The position numbers were made by a program, and so were the translations under genes. The notes beneath the pieces were generated by a model. That model made no database searches. It was not told the DNA's origin and saw only the letters and a list, made by a program, of their open reading frames with translations. From CAYTBN01 sp964542165 (lineage in GTDB: Bacteria > Myxococcota_A > UBA796 > UBA9615 > CAYRNR01), in contig CAZITQ010000058.1 in NCBI GenBank assembly GCA_964542165.1, positions 1 to 41,740 on the forward strand: 41,740 nt of DNA. The letters are read 5' to 3'. Below, one piece after another: positions 41,307 through 41,740 of the stretch (within the stretch, counting starts at the first letter, position 1; each line of letters opens with the position of its first letter).

Positions 41307-41740
41307 GGTCGTCTCCTCTCGCTCTCTCGAGGCGGAAAATGAACCATATCGAGGTTTCGGGAGATCGGGAAGTGTGTTGGGTTGTTATTCGGAATCTTTA
41401 TCTGGGTTCAGTCGTTCTGGCATTGAATAGGTTCCGTATTCTAAACTTTATTACGTCTTCGATTTGCCGAGACGCGGATTTGGTTCATTCCGTCCCGCTA
41501 CTGGAAGGGGGCTGGGGGGGGGCTGTTGACCGTGCCGGCGCCGTGGGTTTTTTGGCGGGGCCGGCGGTAGACGGGATGGTGCGGGGCGCCCCAGGGGGCC
41601 CCGGGGCTCCGACGCCGTATTGAAGATCTCGCCCGTCCACAACTCCACCGCTCCTTGGACGGCTGAGGCTCCGCCTCACCCGCCCACACGTCCTACAGCC
41701 CCTACGGCTACGAAATAGTGGGAGAGGAAGTGGGAGGGGA
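41307..41740. other. Non-coding end region with an AT-rich patch and a small palindrome
   Basis: No convincing gene was found. Bases of about 41335-41480 are strikingly AT-rich for this genome and precede the transposase-like gene, so they may hold its promoter or mark transferred DNA. TGAGGC-TCC-GCCTCA (41664-41678) is a perfect six-base hairpin, a possible terminator or single REP-like unit. The open frame at 41339-41623 crosses both compositions and lacks coding character. Confidence 0.5.

Noticed and set aside
41339..41623. Small open frame in the AT-rich end region
   Set aside because: There is no ribosome site, its composition changes midway, and the product is an arbitrary mix ending in Gly/Pro.

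Overview
The window is very GC-rich DNA, coding on both strands, that reads as Myxococcota or a closely allied deltaproteobacterial lineage. The grounds are MopE-type acidic repeats (DCDDGD...), two FG-GAP proteins ending in GGCxC plus a membrane helix plus Arg (a MYXO-CTERM-like tail), many lipoproteins with poly-Asp stalks, a secreted WD40-caspase fusion and a sigma-54 type promoter. No rRNA, tRNA, CRISPR array or prophage was seen. The assignment is inference from protein style, not from a marker gene.

Layout. 1-5144: a Kelch/MopE surface protein cut by the window edge, an HU-like protein, and a divergent seven-blade FG-GAP protein. 5104-11210 (minus): a four-gene overlapping envelope operon: arylsulfotransferase-like lipoprotein, Cys-rich Sel1-like protein with a long Gly-Gly-Pro tract, and two probable outer-membrane proteins. 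11278-15556 (plus): three overlapping genes, namely a membrane protein whose C-terminus is nine copies of Ala-Cys-His-Ser, a second membrane protein, and a radical SAM/SPASM enzyme with an N-terminal PqqD-like peptide-recognition domain. 15676-16045: a near-perfect -24/-12 promoter and a tiny lipoprotein with 12 cysteines after the lipobox. 16332-18622: a hydrolase lipoprotein and a divergent TPM / LemA-like pair. 18705-27009: a sigma-54-activator-like AAA+ protein that lacks GAFTGA, convergent with a four-gene operon of a ClpB-like AAA+, a MoxR-like AAA+, a VWA protein and an unknown protein. 27109-31662: an acidic lipoprotein, a CxxC protein, a TerB-like protein, a methyltransferase and a phosphofructokinase. 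31754-34045: a second FG-GAP/MopE gene broken by one in-frame TGA. 34150-41306: an oversized glmS, a secreted WD40-caspase, and a Y1/HUH transposase-like protein.

The best candidate for an undescribed system is 11278-16045. A radical SAM/SPASM enzyme with its own recognition domain is translationally coupled to a membrane protein whose tail, probably cytosolic, is a Cys/His tetrapeptide repeat, and a Cys-rich lipoprotein carrying similar ACxx motifs lies just downstream under its own sigma-54 promoter. I infer a RiPP-like modification or metal-cofactor system in which the repeat is the substrate. A second candidate is the AAA+/VWA operon, where two ATPases have lost the usual Walker B residues.
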